Below, piece after piece: positions 34,683 to 46,727 of a stretch of DNA of 64,000 bases (within the stretch, counting starts at the first letter, position 1; each line of letters begins with the position of its first letter). Under the pieces are notes generated by a model. It searched no databases. It was not told where the DNA came from and saw only the letters and a program-made list of their open reading frames with translations. Source of the stretch: Lycium barbarum (lineage: Eukaryota > Streptophyta > Magnoliopsida > Solanales > Solanaceae). The stretch spans positions 15,214,027-15,278,026 of the forward strand of contig NC_083345.1 in NCBI RefSeq assembly GCF_019175385.1, given 5' to 3'. Position numbers and translations under genes: made by a program.

Positions 34683-36955
34683 TCATCACTGTGCACTACC
34701 TGATCAGGTGGTAATGCATATATAACGCCTCGCCCATTTCCCCATACCTCATATATATATATATATAACGCCTTCTGGTCACGGGTCAATATGCATATAT
34801 GAAAATGAATGCAATGCATGAATATGAACTAACATAATCACCCATGAACAGAAGGAACAATCATAACAAGGGGTATAGGATCATCAAGAACTGAGATACT
34901 CCTAGTACTTCTAAGAGTAGAGTAATATGGAGACTCGATTACTCGTTGTTAGCTCATGTCATAGGATCATGCCAAAATGAAAGAAAGGGAAAGCCTTAAC
35001 ATACCTGGAAGCTTACTTCTCAACTTTTCCAACTTACTTTCTGTCTTGCAATCTACATAAGATCATTCGTAATCTCGTAATCTACATATAAAACCATTCA
35101 TACTATTGTTAGGCTCATTATCATATGCTTGTCTTAAGCCCTCAAATTAAATCCTCTTAAAATTTGTCGAAATTTGGGCAGCATCTCCCATGTTTATATG
35201 CCCAGCCCGAAATCACAATTCAGCAACCAATCAACAATACCAACCTCAACAACAATATTATCAACACCAAAATACTCCATAAACATCCCACACGATGTTT
35301 TATCCAATTTCTCGACCCATAAATTCATTATGCGCTCATTTAGTAACTTTTCCTCCGTAAATAGGCTTAAATCAATACTAATAAGGAAAGATTCATACCT
35401 TTCACCCGCTAGAATTGCAATATCTTCGATTATCACCTTGAATCCAAGCCGAGCTTTGCCGCAATTCGATATTATAATCGCAGCTATGTGTTGTCCGAAC
35501 TTAAATTCGGGGATTTCACTTAATTTGCGTTAAAATCTAGTGAACGGAAGGTGGGAAAATTTTCTAGGACATTTGGGAAATATTTGGAGTATTTTTGGGC
35601 TGAAAAATGAGGTTTAGGATCAGATCTGATCCTTAAATAGTGGGTCAAATTCGGGTCGGGTCACTGTAGCAGTACTGTGTAGCAAGTCGGTACTGTCAGC
35701 CTGTGTAGCAAGTCGGTACTGTGTAGCGTTTCTGCTCTGTCAGCCTAACTTGTAACGTCCATAATTCTCTACTCCGATGTCGTATCGACGAGCGGTTTGT
35801 TGCGTTGAAAACTAGACTCAATGAACTTCATTTTAGGCTTTTGTTTCACCTCAAAACTCCTCATACTCTAAAAGATATTCCTTTCCCAAGTTGGACCAGA
35901 ATTATCGTACGAAACCTTGCCCATCTTTTCTCCAAAGTCATACTACTCAATTTCTTCTACTCATTTCCTTATAGGATCTTCCGATATTCCTTATATACAT
36001 TTACTCATAAAATATACTTAATAATGTTTCGCTTCATATATTCCAAAGTTATTTTACTTAGCCATAGCTCGACATACTTACGCTTAAATTTAACAAGTGC
36101 TTCTTCAGAAGTACGGGATGTAACAATCTAGAAAAATAAGGTTAGTTCTTTTTTTATTTATTAGTGTACACTCTTTTTGAAAAAAAAAAAAAACCTTTTT
36201 TTTAACTGGCGGGAGTAGTTCTTTAATATAACGGTATAGTTGAAAATAATTACTATTTTTGTCTTGAATTCCTAAAGCAACTCTTATTTTGAGCCATTAG
36301 TTTTTTTTCCTCTAAAGCGACACTTATTTTGGGACTGAGGGAGTACTTCAATTGCCATCACACAATTTGGTAAATAAGGAAAAAATTTAGGATATTTTGC
36401 AAAGGTAGCCTGTTTGGCCAAGCTTTTAAGAGGTTAAAAGTGTTTATTTTAAAAAAGTGAGGTGCTTGACGAAGCTTTTAAGAGAAAATTAGTGTTTTTA
36501 AGGAGCAGCAGAAGCTGATTTCCAGAAGCTAAAATAATATTTTTTTCTCTAAAAGTACTTTTTGAAAAAACATGTTTAAGAAAATAAACTTAGAAATATT
36601 TTTTAAAAGTTTAGCCAAACACTAATTGCTGCTCAAAAGTCTTTTTCAAATTGATTAACTAAACACAAATTGTTTCTCATTAAAAGTACAACTTTCAAGA
36701 TTAGCTAATTTTAAAAGTTCGGTTGCGTGAATAAAGTGCTTTTGTCGTCCTCACAGACCTATTTTTGGAATTCCATAAACATAATTATCTTGGGAAGGGC
36801 ATCACTCTTTGTTGAGCTAAGACATTTTGAATAGTTACGAAAAGTCAACATCCTCTTTAAGCTCCTTTGCATCACACAGTCAGTGACACCTGTTGTACCA
36901 GTTTAAGATTTTGTGTTGTTTCTCTTTTATATTGCCCTTATGTGATTCAATATTA

Positions 36956-37456
36956 CTCTCTCCATTCTAAAATATGTGCCGCTTTAGCACATTTCACGCT
37001 CATTAAGAAAAATAATAAATGTTATAGTTTACTAAGTTATCCCTATTTATTATTATTAGATATTTCTTGAGAATTGGACACTAATAAGAAGTACTCCCTC
37101 CGGCTCAAAAAATTGTCCACTCAACCATTTGCACACTCCTTAAGAAAATAATAAATCTTAGGAGAAAATAGGTAATTTGACTAAACTACTCCTAATTAAA
37201 TAGTGAGATTTGATCATTTAACACTTAATAAAGGCAAATCTGGAAAAATAAGGTTAGTTCTTTTTTTATTTAGTAAGTGTATACTCTTTTTGAACAAAAA
37301 AATAACTTTTTTTTTTAACCGGAGGGAGTAGTTCTTTAATATAAGGGTATAGTTGAAAATAATTACAATTTTTGTCTTGAATTCCCAAAGCAACACTTAT
37401 CTTGGGGCTTTTTTTTTTTTGTTGCTAAAACGACACTTATTTTGGGACTGAGGGAG
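36956..37456. mobile_element. Outer Stowaway-like MITE (representative, unit 3)
   Basis: The ends CTCTCTCCATTCTAAAATAT and, inverted, CTCCCTCAGTCCCAAAATAA continue into matching CGCTTTAGC / CGTTTTAGC arms and are flanked by TA on both sides. That fits the Tc1/mariner-derived Stowaway group. The element is split by the inner MITE. Equivalent pairs exist in every array unit. Confidence 0.75.
37094..37328. mobile_element. Inner Stowaway-like MITE (representative, unit 3)
   Basis: About 235 bp, beginning CTCCCTCCGGCTCAAAAAAT and ending AACCGGAGGGAG with TA on each side. It sits inside the outer MITE. All three large insertions in the array lie in or at the edge of this element. Confidence 0.75.
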
Positions 37457-40400
37457 TACTTCAATTGTCATCACACAATTTGGTAAATAAGGAAAACTTT
37501 TAGGATATTTTGCAAAGGTAGCCTGTTTGGCCAAGCTTTTAGGAGGTTAAAAGTGTTTATTTTAAAAAAGTGAGGTGCTTGACGAAGCTTTTGAGAGAAA
37601 ATTAGTGTTTTTAAGGAGCAGCAGAAGCTGATTTCCAGAAGCTAAAATAATAATTTTTCTCTAAAAGTACTTTTTGAAAAAACATGTTTAAGAAAATAAA
37701 CTTAGAAATATTTTTTTAAAGTTTAGTCAAACACTAATTGCTGCTCAAAAGTCTTTTTCAAATTGATTAACTAAACACAAATTGTTTCTCATTAAAAGTA
37801 CAACTTTCAAGATTAGCTAATTTTAAAAGTTCGGTTGCGTGAATAAAGTGCTTTTGTCGTCTTCAAAGACCTATTTTTGGAATTCCATAAACTTAATTTT
37901 CTTGGGTAGGGCGTCACTCTCTGTTGAGCTAATAAGACATTTTGAATAGTTATGAAAAGTCAAAATCCTTTTAAAGATCCTTTGCATCTCACAGTCAGTG
38001 ACACCTGTTGCACCAATTTAAGATTTTGTGTTGTTTCTCTTTTATATTTCCCTTATGTGATTCAATATTACTCTCACCATTCTAAAATATGTGACGCTTT
38101 AGCTCATTTCCCGCTCATTAAAAAAAATGTTATAGTTTACTAAGTTATCCCTATTTATTATTATTAGATATATCTTGAGAATTGGACACTAATAAGAAGT
38201 ACTCCCTCCAGCTCAAAAAATTGTCCACCTTGCCACTTGCATACTCCTTAATTTGACTAGATTACTCCTAATTAAATAGTGAGATTTGATCACTTAACAC
38301 TTAATAAAGGCAAATCAAGAAAAATAAGGTTAGTTCTTTTTTTATTTAGTAAGTGTACACTCTTTTTGAAAGAAAAAAAACACAAAGCTTTTGTTTTAAC
38401 CGGAGGGAGTAGTTCTTTAATATAAGGGTATAGTTGGAAATAATTACTATTTTTGTCTTGAATTCCTAAAACAACACTTATTTTGAGACTTTTTTTTTCC
38501 TAAAGCGACACTTATTTTGGAACGGAGGGAGTACTTCAATTGCCATCACACAATTTAGTAAATAAGGAAAACTTTTAGGATATTATTCAAAGGTAGCCTG
38601 TTTGGCCAAGCTTTTAGGAGGTTAAGAGTGTTTATCTTAAAAAAGTGAGCTATTTGACGAAGCTTTAAAGAGAAAATAAGTATTTTTAAGGAGCAGCAGA
38701 AGCAGTTTTTCAGAAGCTAAAATAATAATTTTTCTCTAAAAGTACTTTTTGAAAAAACATGTTTAAGAAAATAAACTTAGAAATATTTTTTAAAAGTTTA
38801 GAGAAACACTAATTGATGCTAAAAAGTGTTTTTTCAAATGGATTAACTAAACACAAATTGTTTCTCATTAAAAGTACAACTTTAAAGATTAGCTAATTTC
38901 AAAAGTTTGGTTCCGTGAATCAAGTGCTTTTGTCTTCCTCACAGACCTATTTTTGGAATTCCATAAACTTAGTTCTCTGGAGAAGGGCATCACTCTCTGT
39001 TGAGCTAATAAGACATTTTGAATAGTTATTAAAAGTCAACATCCTTTTTAAGATCCTTTGCATCTCACAGTCAGTGACACCTGTTGCACCAATTTAAGAT
39101 TTTGTGTTGGTTCTCTTTTATGTTTCCCTTATGTGATTCAGTATTACTCCCTCCATTCTAAAATATGTGCCGCTTTAGCTCATGTCACGCTCATTAAGAA
39201 AAATAATAAATGTTATAGTTTACTAAGTTATCCCTATTTATTATTATTAGATATTTCTTGAGAATTGGACACTAATAAGAAGTACTCCCTCCGGCTTAAA
39301 AAATTGTCCACTTAGTCATTTATACACTCCTTAAGAAAATAATAACTCTTAGGCAAAAATAGTTAATTTGACTAAATTACTCCTAATTAAATAGTGGGAT
39401 TTGGTCACTTAACACTTAATAAAGGCAAATCTGGAAAAACAAGGTTAGTTCTTTTTTATTTAGTAAGTGTACACACTTTTTGGAACAAAAAAATAAAGCT
39501 TTTTTATTTTTAACCGGAGGGAGTAGTTCTTTAATATAAGGGTATAGTTGAAAATAATTACTATTTTTTGTCTTGAATTCCTAAAACAACACTTATTTTG
39601 TGACCTTTTTTTTTGTTGCTAAAGCGACACTTATTTTGAAACGGAGGGAGTACTTCAATTGCCATCACACAATTTAGTAAATAAGGAAAACTTTTAGGAT
39701 ATTTTGCAAAGGTTGCCTGTTTTGCCAAGCTTTTAGGAGGTTAAAAGTGTTTATCTTAAAGAAGTGAGGCGTTTGGCGAAACTTTTAAGAGAAAATGAGT
39801 GTTTTTAAGGAGCAACAGAAGCTAGTTTCCAGAAGCTAAAATAATATTTTTTCTCTAAAAGTGCTTTCTGAAAAAACATGTTTAAGAAAATAAACTTATA
39901 AATATTTGTTGAAAGTTTAGCCAAACACTAATTGCTGCTCAAAAGTCTTTTTCAAATTGATTAACTAAACACAAATTGTTTCTCATTAAAAGTACAACTT
40001 TCAAGATTAGCTAATTTTCAAAGTTCGGTTGCGTGAATAAAGTGCTTTTGTCTTCCTCACAAACCTATTTTTGGAATTCCATAAACTTAATTTTCTTGGG
40101 AAGGGCATCACTCTCTGTTGAGCTAATAAGACTTTTTGAATAGTTATGAAAAGTCAACATTCTTTTTGAGATCCTTTGCATCTCAGAGTCAGTGACACCT
40201 GTTGCACCAATTTAAGATTTTGTGTTGTTTCTCTTTTATGTTTCCCTTATGTGATTCAATATTACTCTCTCCATTCTAAAATATGTGCCGCTTTAACTCA
40301 TTTCACGCTCATTAAGAAAAATAATAAATGTTATAGTTTACTAAGTGTCCCTATTTATTATTATTATTATTATTAGATATTTCTTGAGAATTGGACACCA

Positions 40401-41537
40401 ATAAGAAGTACTCCCTCCGGCTCAAAAAATTGTCCACTTAGCTATTTACACACTCTTTAAGAAATAATAACTTTTAGGCAAAAATAGGTAATTTGACTGA
40501 ATTACTCCTAATTAAATAGTGGGATTTGATCACTTAACACTTAATAAAGGCAAATCTGGAAAAACAAGGTTAGTTCGTTCTTTATTTAGTAAGTGTACAC
40601 ACTTTTTGGAAGAAAAAAATAAAGCTTTTTTATTTTTAATCGGAGGGAGTAGTTCTTTAATATAAGGGTATAGTTGGAAATAATTACTATTTTTTGTCTT
40701 GAATTCCTAAAACAACACTTATTTTGTGACCTTTTATTTGTTGCTAAAGCGACACTTTTTTTTATGACGGAGGGAGTACTTCAATTGCCATCACACAATT
40801 TAGTAAATAAGGAAAACTTTTAGGATATTTTGCAAAGGTTGCCTGTTTGGCCAGGCTTTTAGGAGGTTAAAAGTGTTTATTTTTAAAAAGTGAGGTGTTT
40901 GACAAAGATTTTAAGAGGAAATAAGTGTTTTTAAGGAGCAGCAGAAGCTGCTTTCCAGAAGCTAAAATAATATTTTTTTCTCTAGTACTTTTTGAAAAAA
41001 TATGTTTAAGAAAATAAACTTAGAAATATTTTTTAAAAGTTTAGCAAAACACTAATTGCTGCTCAAAAGTGTTTTTCAAATTGACTAACTAAACACAAAT
41101 TTTTTCTCATTAAAAGTACAACTTTCAAGATTAGCTAATTTTAAAAGTTCGGCTGCATGAATAAAGTACTTTTGTCTTCCTCACAGTCCTATTTTTGGAA
41201 TTCCATAAACTTAATTTTCTTGGGAAGGGCGTCACTCTCTGTTGAGCTAATAAGACATTTTGAATAGTTATGAAAAGTCAACATCCTTTTTAAGATCCTT
41301 TGCATCTCACTTTCAGTGACACCTGTTGCACCAATTTATGATTTTGTGTTGTTTCTCTTTTATGTTTCCCTTATGTGATTCAGTATTACTCTCTCCATTC
41401 TAAAATATGTGTCGCTTTAGCTCTTTTCACGCTCATTAAGAAAAATAATAAATGTTATAGTTTACTAAGTTATCCCTATTTATTATTATTATTATTATTA
41501 TTAGATATTTCTTGAGAATTGGACACTAATAAGAAGT

Positions 41538-42699
41538 TGATAACGTCCAAATTCACTCCTCAAAGAGAAAGTGTACACGGTCGTCGCAATATAATTTACT
41601 CAACTATGAGTCGGGGTCGATCCCACAGGGAAAAATATACTAGGTGATTTAAACAAGTAAGGAATTATCACCAACTAAGCTAAGCCAAACACTTTTTCAA
41701 TATTTGGTTTTTGATTTAAAAACTAACAAAGATAAAACTAACTAAAAAGCGGGTAAAATGATCAATGGCCACAAGTTTAGATACAAAGGAAATTACGCTT
41801 AAGTAACGATCCAATGTATTTCACGATTTTACAACTAAGAGCGGGTTTATATCAATAGATAATGATTTCTAAAATCTCATTGAAAGTCTTCCAACCAAAT
41901 CAATGAATTTCACTCTAAGCTTTTCCAAGCCTTAGAGCGTGATATTAGGCACAATCAATTTAACCTCAAGTAACTATCCTCTTCCGAGCTCAAGTTATTA
42001 GATGGGTTTAATGACCCAAAATTCTTGTTAATTAATCTTTCTCAATCTATATTTCCTCTTCCGAGCTCAATCAAAGTAAATGGGAGAGTCTTAGGGTTAG
42101 CTACTCCCTTAAGAAACGAGATTAATTAAAGAAACAAAGACCCACTTCATTGGAAATAAAAATCATTCAATACATAAGCAAAACAAGAGTTTCAATCCAA
42201 ACTTTAACAATGTATACTTCCATAAACAAGGTTGAAGTATAGAAATGAAATACTACACACTTAGATATTCATTACAAAGCAAGAAATTAAAGAAATGAAG
42301 TAAAGGTTCAAGAAAGTGCTCAACCAAATCTTCAAATCTTTAACTTCAAAGTGTGGTGTAAACCCTAGCCTCCAAGAACTTGTGTTTTGTGCCAAAGAAG
42401 AAAAATAATGCCTTCAAGTTTTGCTTTTGTAGTCCCAAAATTTTCCACTCAAAATTAAACCAAAACAGCCTCTCATTTTCGTTTTTTGCAATTCTGCCCT
42501 GTTTTTGCACTGGACAGCTTTTGTCCAGTTTGGCCTCTTTTATAACTTTATTTTCACTTGGTTTCTTCCGACGCTCTTCTCAATCATATAAACTTATAAA
42601 ATGGAAGTAAATGACATTAAATACACTATTTTCTCAATCAAAACATAGCAACAATCTAAGATTAAAGAAGAAATAAGGTGGTAAAATACCAACTTATCA
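41538..42699. mobile_element. Solo-LTR-like insertion (1162 bp) in array unit 7
   Basis: TGATAACGTCC...CAACTTATCA with 6-bp inverted ends TGATAA/TTATCA and a perfect target duplication GAAGT (41533-41537 and 42700-42704). TG..CA ends with a 5-bp duplication fit a single LTR. GTCGGGGTCGATCCCACAGG lies near its left end. No protein motifs were seen and its family is not recognised. Confidence 0.75.
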
Positions 42700-44163
42700 G
42701 AAGTACTCCCTCCAACTCAAAAAATTGTTCACTTAGGCATTTACACACTCCTTAAGAAAATAATAACTCTTAGGCAAAAATAGGTAATTTGACGAAATTA
42801 CTCCTAATTAAATAGTGGGATTTGATCACTTAACACTTAATAAAGGCAACTCTGGAAAACAAGGTTAATTCTTTCGTTATTTAGTAAGTGTACACACTTT
42901 TTGGAAAAAAAATAAAGCTTTTTTTTAACCGGAGGGAGTAATTCTTTAATATAAGGGTATAGTTGGAAATAATTACTATTTTTGTCTTGAATTCCTAAAG
43001 CAACACTTATTTTGAGACTTTTTTTTTTTTGCTAAAGCGACACTTATTTTGGGACGGAGGGATTACTTCAATTGCCATCACACAATTTGGTAAATAAGGA
43101 AAACTTTTAGGATATTTTGCAAAGGTAGCCTGTTTGGCCAAGCTTTTAGGAGGTTAAAATTGTTTATTTTTAAAAAGTGAGGTGTTTGACGAAGATTTTA
43201 AGAGAAAATAAGTGTTTTTAAGGAGCAGCAGAAGCTATTTACCAGAAGCTAAAATAATAATTTTTCTCTAAAAGTACTTTTTGAAAAAACATGTTTAAGA
43301 AAATAAACTTTAAAATATTTTTTAAAAGTTTAGTCGAACACTAATTACTGCTCAAACGTGTTTTTCAAATTGATTAACTAAACACAAATTGTTTCTCATT
43401 AAAAGTACAACTTTCAAGATTAGCTAATTTTAAAAGTTCAGTTGCGTGAATAAAGGCTTTTGTCTTCCTCACAGACCTATTTTTGGAATTCCATGAACTT
43501 AATTTTCTTGGGAAGGGTGTCACTCTCTGTTGAGCTAATAAGACATTTTGAATAGTTATGAAAAGTCAACATCCTTTTTAAGATCTTTAGCATCTCAGAG
43601 TCAGTGACACCTGTTGCACCAATTTAAGATTTTGTGTTGTTTCTCTTTTATGTTTCCCTTATGTGATTCAATATTACTCTCTCCATTCTAAAATATGTGC
43701 CGCTTTAGCTCTTTTCACGCTCATTAAGAAAAATAATAAATGTTATAGTTTACTAAGTTATCCCTATTTATTATTATTATTATTATTAGATATTTCTTGA
43801 GAATTGGACACTAATAAGAAGTGCTCCCTCCGGCTCAAAAACTTGTCCACTTAGCCATTTACAAACTCCTTAAGAAATAATAACTCTTACCCTTTGTTTG
43901 GATGGTTGTTTCCCGTGGTTCATTAATATACAGTATGGTATGGTGCAGTATAGTGTTGTATTGTACTGTATTAATGAATACAATGTTTGGATAGGCTGTA
44001 TCGTTTGTTGTGGTTTAATAACATTTGTATTGTTTGGTTTGACTGTATGGTACTGTATAATAACTTGTAAGTTTACTAAAATACCCATAACTCTTAATTA
44101 GAAATAATTTATATATATTAATAAAACTCAGGTAAAGAATAAAATAGGAACTTTAAAAAATGA

Positions 44164-44495
44164 GTAGGTAGTGGGTGGGGGAGGGTTGAGTGGTGCGAGG
44201 TGGGTGATTGTGAGATGAGAGTGGGGGTAGTGGGTTGTAGGGTGGGGGTGAGTGGTTGTGGGGTGGGGTGGGGTTGGGTGGTGGTGAGGGGTAGTGGGTA
44301 GGGGTGGTGGAGGGGTGGGTAGTGTGGGATGAGGGTGGGGGTGAGTTGTTGTGGGGTGGGGTTGGGCGGTGGTGAGGGGTAGTGGGTGGTGGTTGGGGTG
44401 GTGGGGGTGGGTGGTAGGGGCGGGGGTGAGGGTGGGTGGTAGGGCGGGGGTGGGGTTGGGGTGAGTGGTAGGGTGGGGGTAGGGTGGAGGGTATA
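44164..44495 (+). repeat. G-rich low-complexity tract (GGGTGG/GGGGTGAGTGG repeats)
   Basis: About 330 bases built from GGGTGGTGGGGGTGGG-like words on the plus strand, with only scattered A and T and very little C. It lies inside the left arm of the Harbinger-like element. Runs of three or more G are dense enough for G-quadruplex folding. Confidence 0.85.
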
Positions 44496-44514
44496 ATGGA
44501 GAAATGAAATACGT

Positions 44515-46727
44515 TGTAACACCTCGTAGCTTTGGGTGAAAATTTGACTCATAAGATGATAATATAATGAAACCAATATGAGGATTTTATAAAGTAATTT
44601 GAAAACAAATTAAGTCATACGAATAGTCTTTGGACAAAGCAAAGTCAGAAGCCTTTCTATAGGGGATGTTTTCAAGTGAGTTTGTCGAAGGTCTTACTTC
44701 CAGCGACCATAAACCCTTTATTATTTAGGAATTTGGGAAAACTTCCATGATGCAAGTTGTAGCCCTTTGAATTAGCTTTCCAACGGTATATTATGGGTCT
44801 TGAACAGAGCTATGTACAAGAAGTTATGCCTATTTTACCGAACACTGTTCAGAACCGACACCTGTCGCTTGTGAGGGCGCGTGCGATGGCCCCGCGCCGC
44901 GGGCCGATCGCACAAAAACCCCCTCTCTGACTATCGACCTGCAGGGGGTCGTGCGATACACATGCATCACGGACCCAACGCATAAAAGGGTCGGGTTTCG
45001 GGTCAAAAGTCAGATTTACGCATTTTAAGTTATATTTAAGATTTGGGGTTTATTTCCCCAACACTCCATTCACGAAAAATCACCCTAAATTCATAGAGAA
45101 CAAGTCCTAAACCTCAAGAACCTTCCAAGGTAAATTTTATCATGATTCTAGGTTGAATTCAAGTCCCTAATCCCTTTCTAACTTGAGTAAACCTTTCCAA
45201 CTCAATTCTAACATATATTCTAATAATCTAAGCAAGAAATCATTGTTCCTAATCTAGGGTTATCAAGAAAACCCATCTTAAGGTTCAAGAATCAAGATTT
45301 AAGAAATCTTCTCCAAAATTCAAGTCTTTAATTCAAGATTTTGGAGCAATTAAGGTATGTACAACTTTCATCCACATGTGGGAATCTCTACGTTCTTCCC
45401 CATGCTCCGTTTCTTGATATTCACGAAGTTCAAATCCTAGGGCATTAAACCCAACATATTGGTAGCCCGTATTTATGTATTTATGTACATGAATTTTGTA
45501 TCTATATTCGTTATTGTATTCCTAATCTTCCATTACGGTTATTAGGAACCCTAGCTTAATCCATGAATCATGAATTCTTCCTCATGGGTTCTCATTATCT
45601 TTATATGAAACTTTATGATTTTATCTATCAAGTTACAAGCATGTTTTCAAGTCAATTATATATATAATTATAAATTATTATTATTACTCATGAATCAAGA
45701 ATATGTTTGCAAGACTTTAACAACTTATCTCAAGAAACCATATTGCAAGATATTTCATGAAACCATATTACAAGTTATTTTGTGAAATCATGATCACAAG
45801 TTATTTACAAGTTATTTCACGAAAATCATGGGCTTCTTAGCCAACTATATCATGTTCATGTTTTTGGGAATTGCTTAGTTAACCGAGAAGGCTCAGATAG
45901 CCTGAAACTACGTTGTCACCGTAGGATAAGGGTTGTCAGCAAGGAGGCAACACCTTCATTATGTAGTTTGGATCCTTACATGCTTATTATCACTTAAATC
46001 TCATATCCCTGGCAAGGTGTGAGGGTTCTCCTGGTAGGACGCAAGTACCAGATCATGTTGTCGGTTATACTATAGCGTTCCTCACGTTACAAGTAGTTTT
46101 ACATACATGTATTCCCATTGATTTACTGTTTTCAGACTTTACTCACGTTTCATGCTCATGTTCAAGTTACATTCAGTTTCAGTTCATGTTCTATACCTAT
46201 GTTGTGTCATGTTCTTCATTTCAGCAGGTTTTACATAATAGTACTATTCACCATGTACTAAGGTACCTTTTGCCCGGGGGCTTGCACTTCACGGTGCAGA
46301 TACCGGTTTTCAGGAGCATACACCTGCGCAGTAGGATCACTTCAGTTATCAGCTTATTGGTGAGCCCCACTCCTCTCGGGGTTCAACATGGAGTCTGCAT
46401 TAGTATTCAGTTTATGGTAGTCCAGGGCCATGTCCTAGTAGTTAGTATTCAGACATGTTTTAGAGGTTTCATAGACATATATTAGTTCACAGAGTCAGCT
46501 ATGCTTTCATGTTTGCAGACTATTATGTTTTCATGATATTTCATACTATGAGATAATTCCAAGACTTTATTCCGCAAATTACTTTTTCATGACTCATTTA
46601 AATTGCATCATATAGATTGTATTGTTTTGATGTCCATGTTGACAAGCAAGCCATGAGGTTTGCTCGGACACATGCAAGCAAGGCCCGAGTGCCGTGTTAC
46701 GCCCAGGCCATGGTTCGGGGCGTGACA
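44515..46727 (+). mobile_element. Solo LTR nested in the Harbinger-like element
   Basis: 2213 bp, TGTAACACCTCGTAGC to GGGGCGTGACA, with the perfect target duplication TACGT (44510-44514 and 46728-46732). It shares blocks with the LTR at 25323-28070 read on the other strand, such as CATCCACATGTGGGAATC and GGCATTAAACCCAACAT, so it is a related chromovirus family in plus orientation. Confidence 0.9.

Larger units (their letters stand above)
24743..36125 (-). mobile_element. Solo LTR in array unit 2, carrying a nested Ty3/gypsy element
   Basis: It begins TGTCACGCCCCAAATCTGG and ends CGGGATGTAACA, flanked by ATCTG (24738-24742) and ATCTA (36126-36130), a target duplication with one change. Without the nested element it is about 2.34 kb (24743-25322 plus 34366-36125). 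No second LTR and no internal domain of its own are present, which is the usual result of recombination between LTRs. By its ends it reads on the minus strand. Confidence 0.85.

Noticed and set aside
23267..40376. A recurring 63-67-residue reading frame, one per array unit (23267, 24375, 36867, 37952, 39058, 40176)
   Set aside because: It is the same satellite sequence read each time, crosses a MITE boundary, lacks any family motif and is disrupted in other units. Conservation is explained by recent amplification.
41538..42699. A protein-coding gene (76-residue frame at 42380-42610)
   Set aside because: It lies wholly inside the inserted LTR-like element and shows no domain or codon pattern.
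44118..44576. Proline-, threonine- and histidine-rich 152-residue frame on the minus strand
   Set aside because: It is only the complement of the G-rich low-complexity tract; absence of stops follows from the composition.
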